From Paraspadella gotoi (Eukaryota > Chaetognatha), in assembly GCA_051294375.1 (NCBI GenBank), contig CM119269.1, forward strand, positions 14,891,918 through 14,955,917: 64,000 nt of DNA, given 5' to 3'. The notes under the pieces are model-generated. The model ran no database searches. It saw only the letters and a program-made list of their open reading frames with translations, and had not been told where the DNA came from. Below, one piece after another: positions 48,992 through 61,901 of the stretch. The position numbers and the translations under genes were made by a program. Position 1 is the first letter of the stretch. The number at the start of each line of letters is the position of its first letter.

Positions 48992-50690
48992 TCAAGCCCC
49001 GCATGCCATCCAAGACACCCGGATGTAAGCGCCGGGCGAAGGCGTCGACGTCTGAAATCCCACGCCGAATTGCCTCGGAGTCACCGCGCCCTGAATCCAA
49101 GTGTTGATGACGATGGGACGCGCGTTGTTGAAGTCGCCGGCGAAACTAGTTCCGATCATCACCTGGCGACAGAAGAGAGAGGAAATATGTGTACCTTTTC
49201 TAGTTTTAGTAACTTTTACAGGTTTTCATTTGAAGATCGAAAAAAATAATATACCAAAATAAAAAACTGAGCTTTTTCTGATTCAAATTAGCCTATTTCG
49301 AGTGTAACATGATTAGAAATACCAGAGTGAAGAATAAAAGAAAAGAGGTATTATGGCAACGGAAAGATATGTTTGAGGCATCTCGCGACAGATGGCGCTT
49401 AGGGCTTTTGACCTGCAGTGACCACCCCATGTCACTGGCGTGTTTGGTCGGTCGGTCGGTCCGTCTACATTATATGGACGTTAATAGTTATGTTTTGTTG
49501 TAGTATGTATTAATTTTGAAATTGTTTTGCGACCATTTTTATTTTGAGTTATTTCAGAAATTTTTATGGTTGACTTTACTGTTATCGTGGGAGATATTGG
49601 TTTATTAATTAATTTATACAACAACAACAACAAATCTGCGTTCCTCATGATTTTCGAGTCAAGACACTCAGCCATAACTCTCTTACCTTTGGTGCGTAGT
49701 AAAAGCCAGGCGAGAAATGGACGATCTCGTAAGCCGGGTTGCTGTTGATCAGATATGGACTGTTGACGGTGCCCGACTCGCAGTGGAAAGACACCGTCGC
49801 CGATACTGAAAGAAATTTCTACTTTTTTTCTCGGCTTCATTCATTCTTAGTAATTGACCTATGATTTATCATTGTTTTTATCTATTATTTTGTGTGTTTT
49901 CATTCTCTTTTGTCACCTTTTAAGATTTAGAATTAATTTTTCTTTTTACAAAATATGGACATGTCTCGGCTTTGGTTTCAAGTTATTTGCGCTGATGAAG
50001 ACTTAAGTTAAAACCAAAGAAGTTAAGACCAAAGTCGAAACATGTCCGAATTTTGTAAAAAAAGAATAGTTGCCGAATTTTTTTTCAAACCTCCGTCTTT
50101 TGTTTTTCGGTCGTTCCCGCTTTAGGCATTTCTTTACAAGAGGTCGTCTATAATCAGTCAGTTTTATTTTTTTCCTAAAATATGATCAACTAAATTTCTC
50201 AACACGTTGTTTTGGATGAATTATGAGAAATTTATGTTTATAAAAGATATAAATTTATTTATAGGTATTACAAATACGTATAAAATTGTTATGCGTAACT
50301 TTATTAACACATATGATTATTAAAAACTAATACCAAAGCTTTTAAATTATACCATTTGTTTTAAGTTTCTCCTTGAAGAACTTTGAGTTGGTTTTCGTTT
50401 CGGCCAAAAGCTTTTGCAGAGATTTCAATTCTTGCTTCGCCTTCTTTAGCTCTACATTAATCGCAGAGATTTGACCGGATTTTCCTGAAAAAATATAAAT
50501 GAAATCTTAATGATGAAAAATGAGAGTAATTTTTTTAAAAAAAAACAGGAATTAGAGTTGAAACTTTATTCGATACGACCATCATGTAAACTGCATAGTG
50601 CATACATATTGACTCACCCCCAAAAGTCGTTTGACCAAGAGAGAAATCGATCGCGAAAAACAAAAAAATGCAAAAAGATATGGACGCCAT
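48992..50690 (-). CDS. Small secreted coiled-coil protein with H-type-lectin-like domain
   Basis: Four exons: 50,690-50,618, 50,484-50,353, 49,805-49,687, 49,162-48,992; 164 residues, stop TGA. Phases agree at all three joins (G+GA, G+TA, 0/0) and the donors are GTGAGT, GTATAA and GTAAGA. Order: signal peptide MASISFCIFLFFAIDFSLGQ; a helix with heptad character (INVELKKAKQELKSLQKLL) likely to oligomerise; then a beta-rich domain with HFSPGFYYAPKVMIG, then NTWIQGAVTPRQFGVGF and IRVSWMACGA at the end. The pattern of hydrophobic strand, PP/APKV, then a final S-W-x-A/C strand, is like H-type lectins (for example snail agglutinin), where a helix or coil drives trimers and the domain binds GalNAc. 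That assignment is by pattern only. A secreted sugar-binding or immune role is inferred. Intron 2 carries a hammerhead-like palindrome on the other strand. Confidence 0.65.
49941..50070 (+). mobile_element. Palindromic element with nearly complete hammerhead ribozyme fold
   Basis: Inverted arms of about 37 bp (TTCTTTTTACAAAAT..GGACATGT and its inverse) flank a core. Hammerhead parts in order: GGACATGTC (49,957-49,965, cleavage expected after C965), CTGATGA (49,992-49,998), stem II GACTT/AAGTC (50,000-50,004 with 50,032-50,036), GAAA (50,037-50,040) and CATGTCC (50,041-50,047). Stem III is eight perfect pairs. Stem I is weak, so activity is doubtful. Hammerheads of this kind are known in Penelope-like retroelements. 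Confidence 0.6.
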
Positions 50691-51567
50691 TTTTAATTCT
50701 TGGTCGCGATAAAATTCGTGATTGAAGTTATATCCGAAATCTGATAAAGGAAGCAGCTGAGACTGAGGGAATCGAGAAATTCAGGTCCGCATGATCGATG
50801 ACGCAACAAGAGTCTCGGATGCGATTCTACTTAGTACTTAGCGCGTTCTTTAGGACAACGCCCAAGGAGACTATTTTTTTAGAGACTTTTGTTTTTGTCT
50901 CCTATATTCATATGATCTTATGACATAAATATATTAATTGTGCTAGTGACTAAAGTACAGAAAGAGAAATGTGTTGGTTCAATATATTTAAAGCTCTTTA
51001 ATTTTTTTCTCAATGCTACTTCAGTATATGTAGACATCAACAATACCTCCGTTATTACTAAATTTGGCCATTTTTGCAAAAATCACTTCAAAGTTATCGG
51101 GTTGGATGTTGAAAATTTTATCTGCCTTTTATAGTTTCTCTAACGCCATAACGACCATAAAAAATTCAAGTAATATATCTAATCTAAATGTATAAAAGAA
51201 AATCGTTAAAATCAGATCACATGCATTGTATTTAAAAGCAACTGTAATAAATATAACAAGTAATGTCATGATAAAGAAAACTTATTGAGTAACACAATGT
51301 TCACATTGAAAAAAGAATTTATAGTTAACATAAAATTGAATAAGAAATGACAAAAGTTTTAGTGGTTTTCAATGTCACTATATGCAATGATCAAATATAT
51401 ACACGATTTTACTGCTTGGGAAGAGCTAGTGTAATTTTTAGTGTTTTGTTGCAATATTTGCAAACATGATTTCTTGTCTGTAATAAGGCGTAGGAGGAGC
51501 AGCTCTTCAAATGTAACCATTGCATAGAGAATTCGATGATAGGAAGGCATAGTAGTTCAGAGAAGAT
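50691..51567. other. Spacer between lectin-like and AT-hook genes
   Basis: 877 bp, AT-rich, with the lectin-like gene promoter and the 3' end of the AT-hook gene. No gene or clear motif is seen. Confidence 0.5.
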
Positions 51568-54500
51568 TTAATAATAGGGCTTTCTTTTCTTTTTTTTCTT
51601 CTTCCTAGGAACATCATTTCTTGACGGTTCCTCGGTCAAATCATTATGATTATCAATGTTTTGTGAAAAGCTGCTTGATGGTTGTGGATCATTAAAATCC
51701 TTTGTTTTAGTATGAAGTTGCCCATCATGTAACTTTTTTCTCCTAGAACTAGAATTATTGTCCTTGTTTCTTGAACTTGAGATCGATGGAGTACGATCTC
51801 TCTGAAATGGACTATTTGATCTAGAAAACGACACTGGACTACATGATCTTTCTAAAATATCTTTTGGAGTTAACGGCCGCAACTGGACCCTGCAATTGAT
51901 TCTATCTGGCAAATCATTAATCGAAAAGGATTTTGAAGATCCTGCATCTGAGTCATAGTCAAAATTGGAAAAACTTGATCTCTTTGGTCGATCAAAAGAA
52001 CTAATAGGTTTTGATTTGTGTGGCCTGATTTTTTTTATGAAATTGGTATCAGTAAAATTTTTATGGTTTGTTTCAGTTTTATTCACGTTTTTAATTAGCT
52101 TAAGGTCTTTGGCAACATTTTTCTCCGCTTTACTTTGTGATAATTCTGTGTCAGAATTACTTTCTGGAAGAATCCTATTTTCAGAATTGAGAGAAATTTT
52201 GCAATTAATTTTTTTTGTTTCCTGAAAAATTCTTCCATTTTCTGAGGACAAGCTATCACATTTTGACTTTGATTTATCATAATCTTTCTCTCCTGAACTT
52301 ATCGATTTTTCTTTCATTGGCAAAAAACTTGAAAACCCGAGTTGTTGACCAGGATTTTGCAGCGCATACTGAAATAAGTTTTCGTTTTCATTATGAGTTT
52401 TGTTTGTTTGAGAACAATCTAAGGGACAACGACGATAGTTTGATTGAGAAGTCCTCTCTTTTAATTGCTTTTGCTTCATTATTTTTTTAGCCTTTTTGAG
52501 CTTTAATTTTTTAGCTTTGAGTTTTGCCAAAATTAACCAATGCATTTTAAAAATTGTTGGTAAAGCATTTTTCCCTTTTTTTGGATAAGTAGCGGGGTTA
52601 GCAATATGACATTTTGCAATTTTTATAGCCAGATTATCAAAGTCCTCAGCATTATTATCATCTAAGATAATGTCTTTTGTTTTAAACTTTTTAATTCTTT
52701 TTCGTCTAGATTTCCACATTATAAGATACTTTTCTTTATGCTTTCTGTACATTGCTGCGTGATCATTAGCAGTTGAAGGAATTAAACCCTTTTCTAACCA
52801 CAGGTCGCCATCAAATAAACTTTGCTCTGATATATTAACAGTATCATCATAACGTTCAGGATCTATCTGAATGTCTTTGTCAGATCCTTGTTCTCTTTTA
52901 TTTTTTTTTACTTTTTGACAGTCTGATACATCTATATTTGAAGTCTGTTCCAAGCTTTCCTTCTTCTTTGACTCTTTCAGTGTTGAGTCGTCATCGTCGG
53001 CTTTTCCAGAGACAAAGACCTTCCCTTGTTCTTTGGAGTCTATTTCTCCTTGATTAGGAAGCTTTTTTCTCTTTCTCCTTTTATTGCTTCTCATCATTAC
53101 ATGGATTCGTTGGCGCTTAGACTTCTTCTTAGCAAGCTTCTCTTTTTCGTTGAGCTCATCAGTTAAAGTAGTTCTACTTTTGCTAATACTGCCTTGCTCT
53201 ACCTCCACCTGTCTTTCAGTTTCGATTGTTTCGTTATTTTCTGATAATTTAACATTGCTTTTCATAATCATTTCATCATTTCCATTATTTGTATATCTTA
53301 ATGCATCGCTTGAGGTAGAGAAGGAATTGATTGGCTCATCAAAATCAATGGAATCTATTGTTTTGCCAACACTTAAATTTTGGTTGTTAGTCACATTTTC
53401 AACAGCATCTCTATCGGGAGCAAAGTCGTATTTGTTTAAAGAATTATCCCCAACATCTTCAACATCTTTCATATTTGGAAGTTCATGAGATTCTGATTCA
53501 CTAGGTGTTTGATGAGAATCATATTCTGAAAGTTGTGGAGGTGATCTTTCTTCAATACATGGTTCATCAAAAGTAAAAGAATTGTTAGTTGGAGGAATGC
53601 AGTGTTCACTTTGTAATTCATTCTTTTGAGTTGGTAATATAAAAGATTTAATGTTATCAGGTTCTGAAAAAGAATTACCTTTATTAAGAATAGGGGGAGA
53701 TTTCTTTCGGTTGTTTTCTTGATTTGAATTTAAAGTATCTTTTAACTGTGATACTATCTCTTGTTTCTCTAATACAGGAGGTAAGTTTCCTGAGTGACAA
53801 TGCTCCTGCGAATGACGATTTTTGTGCTTTTTCTTTTTGCTTTTCTTTTTCTTCTTTTTTAAATAAGCTGGATCTAAAAGGGAGTTTTTATTTAAAAACT
53901 TTTCTCCATCGAAGTGCTTAAGTTTAGAAAAATTGTCTTGAATGTTTTTATTACTATCCTCCTGAGATTTAAAAGTTTTATTTTCAATTCGTTGTGAAAA
54001 TGAATCTGATTCATTAGAGTTCAAAACATTATAATGTGTATTGTCAATCAAAGTTGTCAAAGAGGATGGGTCTACAATTTTTTCAAACATAGGATTTGGC
54101 TCAAAAGGGGCAACTTTACCAACCATCACTGAATATGGTCGAGTGATTGAATTGTCTTGATCCGCTGTATTGTCAGGAACCGTTATTTTGTGCCGCTTGC
54201 TTGAACCAGTAGGTCTGCCTCGTTTACGTTTTCTAGATTCATAATCAAGATCATAGTAACGAATAATGGGAGATGAATTCTTAAGTGTTGATACATTCGT
54301 CCCACTATTACTGGTCTGAGTTGTAGACTGAGTTAAAGTGACAGAGTTATCTTTAGTTGCTGTCATTGCAGGTATGATGGGAGTAACTCGACTGACTGGT
54401 TTAGCAGGAGAGTCAGAAGTTTTTGAAATTGGAATTGCATTAAAAGGTTTTACAGCTGTTATTAAACTGTTGGGACTAGATGTACTTAAATTAGTGTTTT

Positions 54501-57416
54501 CCGATTTGGATGTTGGTAAGGATATAATAGGATTATTATTAGAAATCGCTGATTTGACATTTAATCCTGAGATGGATCCACTGACCACGGGCAATATAAT
54601 TGGCCTAATAGATGAGCTTCTTGAAATATTTAATGCTTTCTTGTTGGGAGATAAAACTTTTGCATCTCGCTTTTTCTTTTTTGCATAATTTTGCGCAACT
54701 GATTGACCTAGCTTAGTTTTCAAGTGTTGATTTGGGTCAAAGTTTCTGATAATCTGAATCTGCTGTATTTTTTTCTTATCCTTTCCCAAATTTGACCCGA
54801 TGGCCGGAAGGATTAAACCAGTTTGACCAGAACCACCTTGCAGAACACGCTCTAACTCTGGCGGAAGAACGACGGTTAAAACCGAGAGTGGTGTGGATGT
54901 TGATGTTGTTGAAGCAACATTAGACCCAGCACTGGCGGAAGAAGACACTGGCGTTTTTGATAATGACGTTTCTAAATTATTGTTCATCCAAACTGAATTA
55001 CTTTCAAGTAGAATTTTATTATTTTTAGGTTCATTAGAAGAATTTAGCTCATTCAGGTTTAACCTGCTAGTCTGTAACGAGTCTTGCTCCAATTGGTTTG
55101 AATCAAGTTGCTGAGGCGAATGATTAGAATTAGGAGAATCTACTTGTGGAGACACTGACGATGATAAAATACCAGAATCAGGTGAAACATTTGACGCTTG
55201 ATCAAAAATACTATTTTCACAATGAGGTTTTGGTACCATGTTCACGTGAATCTCGGGTGAAAGTTTTGGTGAAACATTTTTGTCATTAAATAAATTAAAT
55301 TTTTCAATATTTTTGTTTATCGACAAAGAATTACTTTGATGAATAATAGAATCATTGGTTTCTTCTAATTTATCAGACAGCTGAACCGGAGATTTAGCAA
55401 CTGATTTATGCCTTTTGCTGTAAGTTTGACCAACTGTTTTTGAAGATTCATAGCCTTTTTTAGTTTCATTAATTGAATGACCATTGTAAGCTATTTTCGC
55501 GTCATTCGATAATGTAGCAGAATTAATCAGATACATTTGATTCACACCTGATAGAATGCCCAAGGAGCTAGATGAATTTAAAACATCTGTAGCTTTACTA
55601 TTTTCAAAGTTTTTGTTTAATATGGTAGAAAAATCAATTGAAAGCTTTCCAGAGGAATGAGGCAATACATTTTCACTTAAGACTTTATCAGTCGTCACTG
55701 AGGTAGAAGAAAAGGCAGAATCTGAATGATTTTGTTGCCCAACTCTTGAACAGCTTTTATCTAGGCTGGTTTGTACTGTCGTAGACATTTTACTCAAAAG
55801 ATTTGATGTTGATAAAGAGGAAAAAACATTTTCACAGCCTCCTTGAGAAATACTATTTACTAACTTCTCTACAATTTCAGTCATGTTATTCGATACATTC
55901 ATTTGAAGATTATCGATAACATGCTTCACGTTTCCCAATGTATGAGTTGATTGACTAATTTGTGTCTTATTTAACGAATTAATATTATTAATTACGTGCC
56001 GAGTTTGTGAATCGGTACCGAGGCCCTCGTTCTGACTCGCATTTAAATCCATATTTTGAATGACATCCGCGTTGATTGAAGCAAAATTAGACGGAGTTAC
56101 GTCTTGCAAAATTGCCGCAACGTCAGCTTGATCGATTTCTTGTAGAGTATCTTCTTCCGACGTGAGGCCATCAACATCATCCATTTCTTCACTGCAGTCA
56201 TCACTTCCATTTCCTGACTCAGATATTGTGACTAGTTGAAAAGAATCATTTGATTGGGAAGTTCGAATTTGTTGATTCTGAACTACTTGAATTCGATTTT
56301 TGTACTGATTATCAGAGGATGAATTTTGCATCTGTGAACCATTTGATTTGGTTTTTACCACCGAAGACGGCCGCATTTGGTGTGCAGGGGCAATGGCAAA
56401 TAGATGAAATTGTCCACCGGGACCAGGGGTTGCAATCAGTTGATGACCCTTAGAATTTTTACTGAATGGTAATGAGCTAAGTCCGGATTGTGAAAGTAAT
56501 GCAGTCTCATTTTGTAAAGAACCAACGTGTCCGGAATTCGCCGGGTTATTGGTCAGAGATGATAATGAATGGGTAGTGATCACAGATGCAGCGGGTGAAA
56601 ATTTGTCAAGATTGGAAGAAGAATTGAAGGTCAAATGTGACTGCAATCCTTGTAAGTCGTTATTATCACAGGAAAATTTGTTGTTTTTTGGGCTCGACGT
56701 CGTTTCCGCAGTCTGTTGGGCGCTTTGCTTCAACGACTCTTCCAAAGATTTCGTCAGAGACTCGGTCTGCATTAGCAAAGAGGAAGGAGTAAATATCGTC
56801 AGTGGAATTCCGTCGATCGGATGATTTTTAACGTTCGAAGATAACGGAGTTGATGAGGTTGGCGCGTCCGCTCGATTTTCGACGTTGGAATTGAGAAACG
56901 TTTTTGGAACCGAGACTAACGTTCCGGGCAGCAATTGAGTCGCTCCGTTGCCTTCAAAGTTTTTCTTGACCGAATACGAAGATTTTATTCCACTTCTTAG
57001 TTCGGAAGCACCTGAAGAAAAAGGAGTCGTGAAAGATATGCTTTCTGTCTGTGAAAGCGACTTATATACTTGTATACTTATATACACTTACCCGCCACGA
57101 ACGACGTTTTCAATCTGCTCGCGTCTTCCGGGACTCTTTGACCGTCTCCGCTCCTTACGCCGTGCCCGACGCCGAGTCCTGCCAACGATTTGGTCGCCAA
57201 CGGGCCGAGCGCCGAGGCCACGCTCGCTTTGGCCAACGGCGCCGGGGCCATCGTCGGCGCCGTGGCCATCGACGCCGCCGGCAGCGACGACGCCGCGGGG
57301 GAATTCTTTTGAAATCCGAGTTGAAGTTGAGATGAAAGACTCGAGGAGAAGATTGAGATCTCGCGTTGGTTCGTCGACGCGGAGGCGACTTCGTCAGAAC
57401 GCTGGAGCGTCGTCAT
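51568..57416 (-). CDS. Large AT-hook nuclear protein, family not identified
   Basis: Two exons: 57,416-57,092 and 57,011-51,568, joined over an 80-bp intron (donor GG|GTAAGTG, acceptor TTTCTTCAG, phase G+GT); 1,922 residues. ATG at 57,416 (MTTLQRSDEV) is the first in frame after a GTCGGTACGTCC repeat that belongs to the leader. The protein is Ser/Asn/Gln-rich and largely disordered. Landmarks: acidic EEMDDVDGLTSEEDTLQEID (~residue 400), an AT-hook RKRKRGRPTGSSKRHK (~1,035), a lysine block KKKKKKSKKKKHKNRH (~1,160), a conserved-looking segment with LWLEKGLIPSTANDH and KYLIMWKSRRKRIKK (~1,510), an SR-like stretch and a KKKKKKRKPYY end. DNA binding at AT-rich minor groove and a chromatin role follow from the AT-hook. 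It has no SET, PHD or bromodomain, so I do not name it. One uninterrupted 5.4-kb exon is unusual here. Confidence 0.8.
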
Positions 57417-57477
57417 GATGTCACCGGGTCGTCGTCGTCGTCGTTGGGAAGAACATCTGGGATTCAGGGTGAGGTGG

Positions 57478-57545
57478 GTCCCTCCGTCGGTACGTCCGTC
57501 GGTACGTCCGTCGGTACGTCCGTCGGTACGTCCGTCCGTCGGTAG
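57478..57545. repeat. 12-bp CGTCGGTACGTC tandem repeat in the 5' leader
   Basis: About five units of GTACGTCCGTCG just upstream of the ATG of the AT-hook gene. Confidence 0.85.
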
Positions 57546-58794
57546 ACGTTTGAAGAAGGGAAGTCGAACTTCAATCACGTCAGAGATGATTCAAGCTGGA
57601 GGCATCCTGGGTCGAAGGTTAAAAAAACAACAAAAATTTATAAATTTATAAAATCAGCTTTTCGCAGTGGGATTAACAGGTGCATTTTTATTATTTGTAT
57701 TATTTTTTGCGCTGGACTGCCTTCAAATTGAAATTGCATTCGAATGTGGACGCGTCTGCGACTGCGTCCACAACACTATCAAACGACACTTAAATTAAAT
57801 AAGAAATAAGGTTACCTAATTATATCAGTCGATTTGACTGTTAACTGTCCAACGGATTCCTATCGTAGGTTAACAAGTTCGCTCACGTTTAACGCCCCAC
57901 GGAATAATGCAAGAATGCAAAATACAATTGATGCATTTGACGATCTTCGTAGGGTCGTTGGATACAGACGCAATGTCGTTTCGAAAGGTTTCAGCAGAAC
58001 GCTGCCTACGTACAGGATGAAGACTTAAGTGGATATGATGCTGTCGGAGATAGAGAGAGGCAGACCGTCGATGCTGCAGGTAGGGTCGAGTTTGTCAGCT
58101 GCCGAACGGAATCATCGTAGCTTCATTTAGCCTTTCCTTACTCTTTCGTCGTCCCTTTCATTCCATGACCATTTTAACGAGACTTTCTCAATTTATATAT
58201 CTGAAAGCGAAAAAAAATATTCATTAATAATCAATAACGTAAGAAAATTACGTGTTGTTTTCGTCGAGAAAAACGAGAAAAAAAAACATTTTGGTAGCGC
58301 AAACAAAGAATCGACAGAAAGGAACCAAAAAAAAAAAAAAAAATCAGCTGAGAATCTCGTCTACGACGAAACGAATTCCCGTGAAAGAAAAATCTTCGCT
58401 GAGCCTCTAAAACCGGAACTTGATAGGGAGAGAGAGAGACAGAGAGGAATGATGGCGACAATTATTGAGGGAAGACCGCGTCGCTTATCGGAGCCAAGGG
58501 TATACATCATTGTGCAACAGCTTATTTAAGTGTGCGCTCGCTTGCGTGTGTGTGTGTGTAAGTCTCGCTGCGTGAGGAGAAAGAATCTTGTCACACACTT
58601 GGAAGCTTCTGAACCAAAAAGGAAAAAAGAAAGAAAAAGAAAGCGAGAAGAATTGATCGGTAAGAGACGATTGGACGAAATCGTTGGTTGCTACGTCGAT
58701 GATTGGTCGGAGAACCGAGACTCAAAACGATAGCCCGCCATTCTATTCTCAAAAAGCGGTGTGGTGACAAGAGAAGGAGGGAATTTTGACCTGA

Positions 58795-58826
<32 letters not shown>

Positions 58827-59659
58827 ACGAATTGATGGCACTTAAGAAAGCGATGACGATTGACGTGAGGGCGATGACGTCGCCATCGAACGATGAAAAT
58901 ATTTTTTGAACTTTCGTCATTTCGTAAGAGGCACGAAATCGAGAGGGAGTTAATTATATGCAAAACGAATTTAAAACAAAAAAAAAACAACAAAAAACAG
59001 GATTCTTCCTCTTTTTCAGCCACACTGCCACTCGTTTATAAACACGTAATTTCCGAGCGCATCGATACCTCTTTCTTTCTCTCTGTCGGAAGGGGGCGAC
59101 TCAATAGGACCAATCAAGAGTCTTGGTCGCTTTCCGTCGACCAATAGGGTGACGTGATGCGTCACTTTTGTTTCTCTCTTTCTCATTCTTCCTCGTTTCC
59201 CATGAAACGAGAAAAAATTGTGGTTGAAGAGCAGAAAAAAATAAATATAACGAGAAACAAAAGAGAAAAACCCTTTTTATTTTTCTTTCAGATTTTTTCT
59301 TTTATTGTATTCTTGGCCTCACAATCGATTCGGAGTTTGAAAGAGAAAAAAAAACGAAAGCGGGTTTAAAAAAAAAAAACTCTCTCTCGATACATGCGAA
59401 GAAAGAGGTTGAGTGAGAGAGAGAAAGAGAGAAAGATAAAAAGTAGGAAATCTTTTTTCAAGCGAAGATTTAGCCAACTATCCCTCCACTTAGGCAACAT
59501 TTGTACCGCCGCCGCAGCCGTCGCTGCAGCCGGCCGCTGCATCAAGACTCAAAAGAATTCAAAGGTAAAAACAAGAAAAAAAGGATATTCGAAAGAAGAG
59601 AGGCAAGAGGAAGGAAAAAATGAAGTGGTTGCGCAAACGATTTTCTGCGGTTCGAGATA

Positions 59660-59746
<87 letters not shown>

Positions 59747-60622
59747 ACACGTACAAAAGCGCGTGCGCGCGCGGTCACTGATCACAGTCACTTTTATGGC
59801 TTCTTTGTACTTTTTAGTTGAGTCTGTTTGCTTGTCTGTCTGTCTCTTTTTTTTGGCGTTAAAAGAAGAAACGGCGAAGGAAACGAATCAAAAGAGAGAG
59901 AGAGAGTTAATTTAGATAGAGAATCAAAAATTACACTTTAAGTCTATCCGAAACAAAGGATGATTATAAAGGGAAAATAGGAATTTTACGGAAAAAAAAC
60001 CACAAATGAAATAACGCGAAAAAAAGAATGACTAAAATGTTAAAAAGGCCGTTTTGCGGTCGATTTCATCTTGTTTTGGCCTTTTGACCTTTTTAATTCA
60101 TTTTAGTCAGATTTACTACCTTTTTAAATCATATTTAGATAACTAATAGCTAAATAAACTATTATGTGTACTCGGCGTTATTTGCAACTTGTAATTGTAT
60201 TTGCAGTAATATATCTGAGCTACGAGCAACAATTAGCGTCTTTTCAACTCGGACGAACGCTTTATTTGTGCAATAAAATCCGATTTTTAATGTTGATTTT
60301 GCGGTTTTCGTTCACGCGTCTTTTGTTGAAAATGATTTTGCAAGTTACGTTAGGACAAAGAAAAAAATCCCTAAAAAGTCACAGGGGATAAAATATTTAT
60401 TTTTTCAGGCAAAAAATAAAAAATTTTCTTATGGTTTAGACAGATTATTAGGTTTACAACAAAATATCTCACAAGCTACATCAGTATTGTAAAATTCTAT
60501 CTATTTCGCCAAAGAAAACAAATCTTCGATGAATAATTACATTTTCATTTCATTTTCACGTAGTTATATTAACCCCTGATTTTAAAAGAAAACAAAAGGT
60601 TCAAAGGTAAACAAAAGGGAAA
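57546..60622. other. Intergenic between divergent genes
   Basis: Contains an A/G-rich stretch at 58,615-58,650, (CGA)n at 58,792-58,830, poly-A patches and a pure (CT)n at 59,661-59,745. 59,505-59,535 encodes an Ala run with no gene support. No firm gene; the promoter of the AT-hook gene must lie near 57,450-57,800. Confidence 0.5.
59661..59745. repeat. (CT)n microsatellite
   Basis: Pure CT run of about 84 bp. Confidence 0.95.
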
Positions 60623-60634
60623 TATAAATAAAAG
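60623..60634 (+). promoter_or_regulatory. TATA box of the small secreted-protein gene
   Basis: TATAAATAAAAG lies 120 bases upstream of the ATG at 60,743, which places transcription start near 60,655. A CCAAT follows at about 60,642 but lies downstream of TATA, so it is probably chance. Confidence 0.5.
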
Positions 60635-60742
60635 TCGATGACCAATCATCCTTTTGTCTTATATCCTTTCGGTCGTCGCTTTCGTCGTTTCCTGACGTTT
60701 AATACTTTATTTATTATTCAATCAATTATATTTATACAAATC

Positions 60743-61901
60743 ATGGACACTGCGAAGATGTCACACTTTTCTTACTTTTCCCTTTTGTCTTTTTTGTGTC
60801 AACTCGTTTCCCTTCAAATGACGGGAATTAACGCTGACCCGGTCGGAATCAAAGGTAAGTTTGGGTCAGTTAAAACGGGGTCACGAATCCCCTTTCATGA
60901 AAGATTTTAGTGATTCTTCGTCCAGCGAAGATCGTTTTCTTTCACCGAAAACCTATTCGCATTTCATTTCAGGATTAAATCCAAAAAAGATGATCAAAAT
61001 CCCGCGGATTCCCAACAGTCGAACGCTGAGCATCAAGGTTTATAATCCGTGTAACTAATATTAATTAATTAATAATCATAATGACTCGCTCAATCTTTTA
61101 AAATCGATCCAGTCCGGGTTCCGCGGGTCCGGTCACATTAACCACGTGACTAATTTGGCCGACAATCCGTTGGCGAGGACGAAGACGACGACGACGACGA
61201 CGAAGAAGACGCAACTGTCTCACTCCGAGGAGAATCTTCAAAAGTTAAGCGACGTGGATTTCGTCGACTTTGACGTCAGCGCCCCCGCGTTTGACGTCAT
61301 TTCCGACGGAGATGACGTCGTCGCGACGCCGATGACGTCAATCGCTCAACTCGTGAATCGATGGAAAAACGTGACTTCGGGTAAAATAGGAGTTGTGACG
61401 ATCGAGGTGGATTTGCAACGTGAACCTTAGGGATTGTGATTTAAAGTTAAATAAATTAATCATGAAAATCACTGGCGGATTGAACGATGAATGCAAAAAT
61501 GCATAAATTGATTAATTGATTTATAAGTTTATCGATTAATTGATTGGTTAGATGGCGAAAAACTCATCGCATCGGCACCCACTCGCCATCGCCGTCAGGC
61601 TCTATCAGGTATCAGAAAATTCCTTTTATTTTCTCGGTTTAATCCGCATTTATATAGAAACTTAATGTTGTGTCGCAAGACAATCTTTTATTCTCTATTT
61701 CTCTCATTATAAACATAATCTATATTGAAAACATTTTACTTTTATTTATATTTTATCATGATTCCTAAATTTATTAAATAATTAGCTGAACGCGGATTGG
61801 CTCCCTTCGTCGCTCGTCACGTGAAGACGGTATTACGTCACTTGGAAACTGTGATTCTTCACTTGGAGGATTTGTTAAGAGACATGAAATACGTGGATTG
61901 A
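60743..61901 (+). CDS. Small secreted protein, unknown family
   Basis: Five exons: 60,743-60,854, 60,973-61,037, 61,113-61,380, 61,552-61,608, 61,786-61,901; 618 nt, 205 residues. All four joins agree in phase (G+GA, 0/0, G+AT, G+CT); donors are GTAAGT, GTTTAT, GTAAAA, GTATCA. A signal peptide with core FSYFSLLSFLCQLVSL is followed by a short basic region (NPKKMIKIPRIPN), a segment SGFRGSGHINHVTNLADNPL, a Thr/Lys run from (ACG)n, an acidic part (SDVDFVDFDVSAPAFD) and a helical C-terminus (RHVKTVLRHLETVILHLEDL). A second ATG at codon 6 could also start it. Only one Cys, in the signal, so it is not disulfide-knotted. Basic pairs (KK near residue 42, KK near 88) and RHRR near 161 would allow processing, so a peptide precursor is possible, but no known peptide motif is seen. 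TATA at 60,623; AATAAA at 62,002. Confidence 0.75.

Noticed and set aside
60164-60391. 75-codon frame with a signal-like start
   Set aside because: AT-rich, no homology, and the adjacent real promoter and exons begin downstream at 60,623.
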